Shown: in pieces, positions 22,049-23,100 of the stretch
Numbering within the stretch: position 1 is the first letter of the stretch
Layout: the number at the start of each line of letters is the position of its first letter
NCBI GenBank assembly: GCA_035574175.1
Contig: DATLZB010000100.1
Coordinates: 1-23,100 of the forward strand
DNA from: DATLZB01 sp035574175
GTDB taxonomy: Bacteria; Pseudomonadota; Alphaproteobacteria; Rhizobiales; Hyphomicrobiaceae
Length of the DNA stretch: 23,100 nucleotides
Reading direction: 5' to 3'
Notes under the pieces: model-generated
The model's database searches: none
Told to the model about the DNA's origin: nothing
The model's input: the letters and a program-made list of their open reading frames with translations, nothing else
Program-made: the position numbers and the translations under genes

Positions 22049-22921
22049 ATGGCGTCCACTCACACCCTTGCCTACGTGAAGATGAACGGCCTCGGCAACG
22101 AGATTGTCGTGGCCGACCTGCGTGCCTCGGAAAGGGTTGTCACCGCTGCCGAGGTGCGCCGCATCGCCGCCGATCCGCGCACGCATTTCGATCAGCTCAT
22201 GGCCCTACACCGGCCGAGAAGGCCGGACGCCGAGGCTTACCTGCGCATCTACAATGCGGACGGCTCGGAGGCGGAGGCGTGTGGCAACGGCATGCGGTGC
22301 GTGGCCTGGCTCGTGTCGCAGGCAACCGGTAGACGCGGGTTGCGCTTCGAGACCGCCGCCGGGATGCTCGATGTGACGGTCGAGAGCATCCAACGCATCA
22401 GCGTGGATATGGGGCGCCCGCGCTTCGGCTGGGCCGAGATCCCGCTGCGGGACCCGTTCCACGATACGCGGCGCATCGAGTTGCAGATCGGCCCGATCGA
22501 CAAGCCGATCCTGCACTCGCCCTCGGTGGTCAACATCGGCAATCCGCATGCGGTGTTCTGGGTCGATGATGTTGCAGCCTACGATCTTGCCCGCTTCGGT
22601 CCGCTGCTCGAGAACCACCCGCTCTTTCCCGACCGCGCCAACATCTCACTGGCCCAGGTGACCTCGCCCTCCTCGATCATGCTGCGCACGTGGGAGCGGG
22701 GCGCCGGACTCACCAAGGCCTGCGGCTCGGCCGCATGTGCCGCCGCCGTGCTCGGTGCGCGCACCGGGCGCCCCGGCCGCAAGGTCACCGTCACGCTGCC
22801 CGGCGGTCCGCTGCAGATCGAGTGGACGATGGGCGACCGCGTGCTCATGACCGGCCCGGTAGAGGTGGAGCACGAAGGCCAGATCGAAGTCGCGGAAGCG
22901 GCACCCAGCGCGGCCGTGTAG
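22049..22921 (+). CDS. dapF: Diaminopimelate epimerase
   Basis: This 290-residue enzyme converts LL- to meso-diaminopimelate, the precursor of lysine and of the peptidoglycan stem peptide. It shows both halves of the two-base active site. C78 lies in DGSEAEACGNGMRCVAWL and C225 in WERGAGLTKACGSAACAAAV. NGLGNEIVVADL near the N-terminus and NIGNPHAVFWVDD are also typical. Length is slightly longer than E. coli DapF (274), as is usual in Alphaproteobacteria. No clear ribosome-binding site precedes the ATG. It is followed after 90 bases by mtaB, a frequent arrangement in Hyphomicrobiales. Its product is the residue that the L,D-transpeptidases in this window cross-link. Confidence 0.95.
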   Translation: MASTHTLAYVKMNGLGNEIVVADLRASERVVTAAEVRRIAADPRTHFDQLMALHRPRRPDAEAYLRIYNADGSEAEACGNGMRCVAWLVSQATGRRGLRFETAAGMLDVTVESIQRISVDMGRPRFGWAEIPLRDPFHDTRRIELQIGPIDKPILHSPSVVNIGNPHAVFWVDDVAAYDLARFGPLLENHPLFPDRANISLAQVTSPSSIMLRTWERGAGLTKACGSAACAAAVLGARTGRPGRKVTVTLPGGPLQIEWTMGDRVLMTGPVEVEHEGQIEVAEAAPSAAV

Positions 22922-23011
22922 CCACAAATCCCGCGCAATGGCGGCGCATGGAGTGATAGCTCGATCATAAGTGTCCTGCCGATTTCCCAAGAACCTCCTC
23001 GACACCACCGA

Positions 23012-23100
23012 ATGCCCGAACCAACCGTCATCTCGCTGGGTTGCCGATTGAATGCCTTCGAATCGGAGGTGATGCGCCGCCACGCGGCCGTGGCCGGCAT
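23012..23100 (+). CDS. mtaB: tRNA t6A37 methylthiotransferase MtaB, first 29 codons (runs off the right edge)
   Basis: From the ATG at 23012 the frame reads MPEPTVISLGCRLNAFESEV and on to the window end without a stop. GCRLNAxESEVM is the characteristic start of MtaB (a MiaB relative), with the first cluster cysteine in SLGCRLN. MtaB adds a methylthio group to N6-threonylcarbamoyladenosine at position 37 of tRNAs. CCTCCTCGACACC before the ATG shows no ribosome-binding site. The gene follows dapF in the same direction. Only the N-terminus is present, so domain content cannot be checked. Confidence 0.85.
   Translation, partial: MPEPTVISLGCRLNAFESEVMRRHAAVAG

Overview
The window is GC-rich chromosomal DNA from an alphaproteobacterium, most likely of the order Hyphomicrobiales (Rhizobiales). 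This rests on the Tad pilus locus with short Flp and CpaA genes, a DUF992 protein, paired YafK-type L,D-transpeptidases, and a dapF-mtaB pair. No rRNA, tRNA, insertion sequence, prophage or CRISPR array was recognised. Almost every base belongs to a chromosomal gene with strong G/C bias at third codon positions.

Region 1 (1-3853) is part of a Tad (tight adherence) type IVc pilus locus. flp (pilin), cpaA (prepilin peptidase), cpaB and the start of cpaC (secretin) run leftwards. Two TadE-type minor pilin genes run rightwards from a shared AT-rich intergenic region. Every gap around flp, cpaA and cpaB holds an inverted repeat.

Region 2 (4022-8057) holds a TetR/AcrR regulator, a YdjM-type membrane metal-dependent hydrolase, a cation diffusion facilitator and rimO, which modifies ribosomal protein S12. 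Region 3 (8111-9930) is a small leftward operon. It runs from an ArsR repressor with a clear promoter/operator, through a protein that fuses an AHSA1/SRPBCC domain to a PhnB-like VOC domain, to a DUF1428 (YbaA) protein, and leads towards rimO.

Region 4 (9947-14014) contains a secreted protein with 18 cysteines, a DUF992 protein, a membrane zinc metallopeptidase (YugP type), an AbrB-family membrane protein, and a methyltransferase-fold protein carrying a signal peptide. Region 5 (14188-19910) holds accA (fatty acid synthesis), then four consecutive exported proteins: two tandem YafK-family L,D-transpeptidases, an unrecognised exported protein with a twin-arginine leader, and RlpA. It reads as a cell-wall remodelling neighbourhood.

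Region 6 (19911-23100) has a terminator-rich gap, an exported PQQ-type sugar dehydrogenase, a small methyltransferase, dapF (meso-diaminopimelate synthesis, which feeds the cross-links that L,D-transpeptidases make) and the first codons of mtaB. The best candidates for undescribed biology are the signal-peptide methyltransferase, the 18-cysteine secreted protein, the AHSA1-VOC fusion and the exported envelope cluster. No clearly new multi-gene defence or mobile system is visible.
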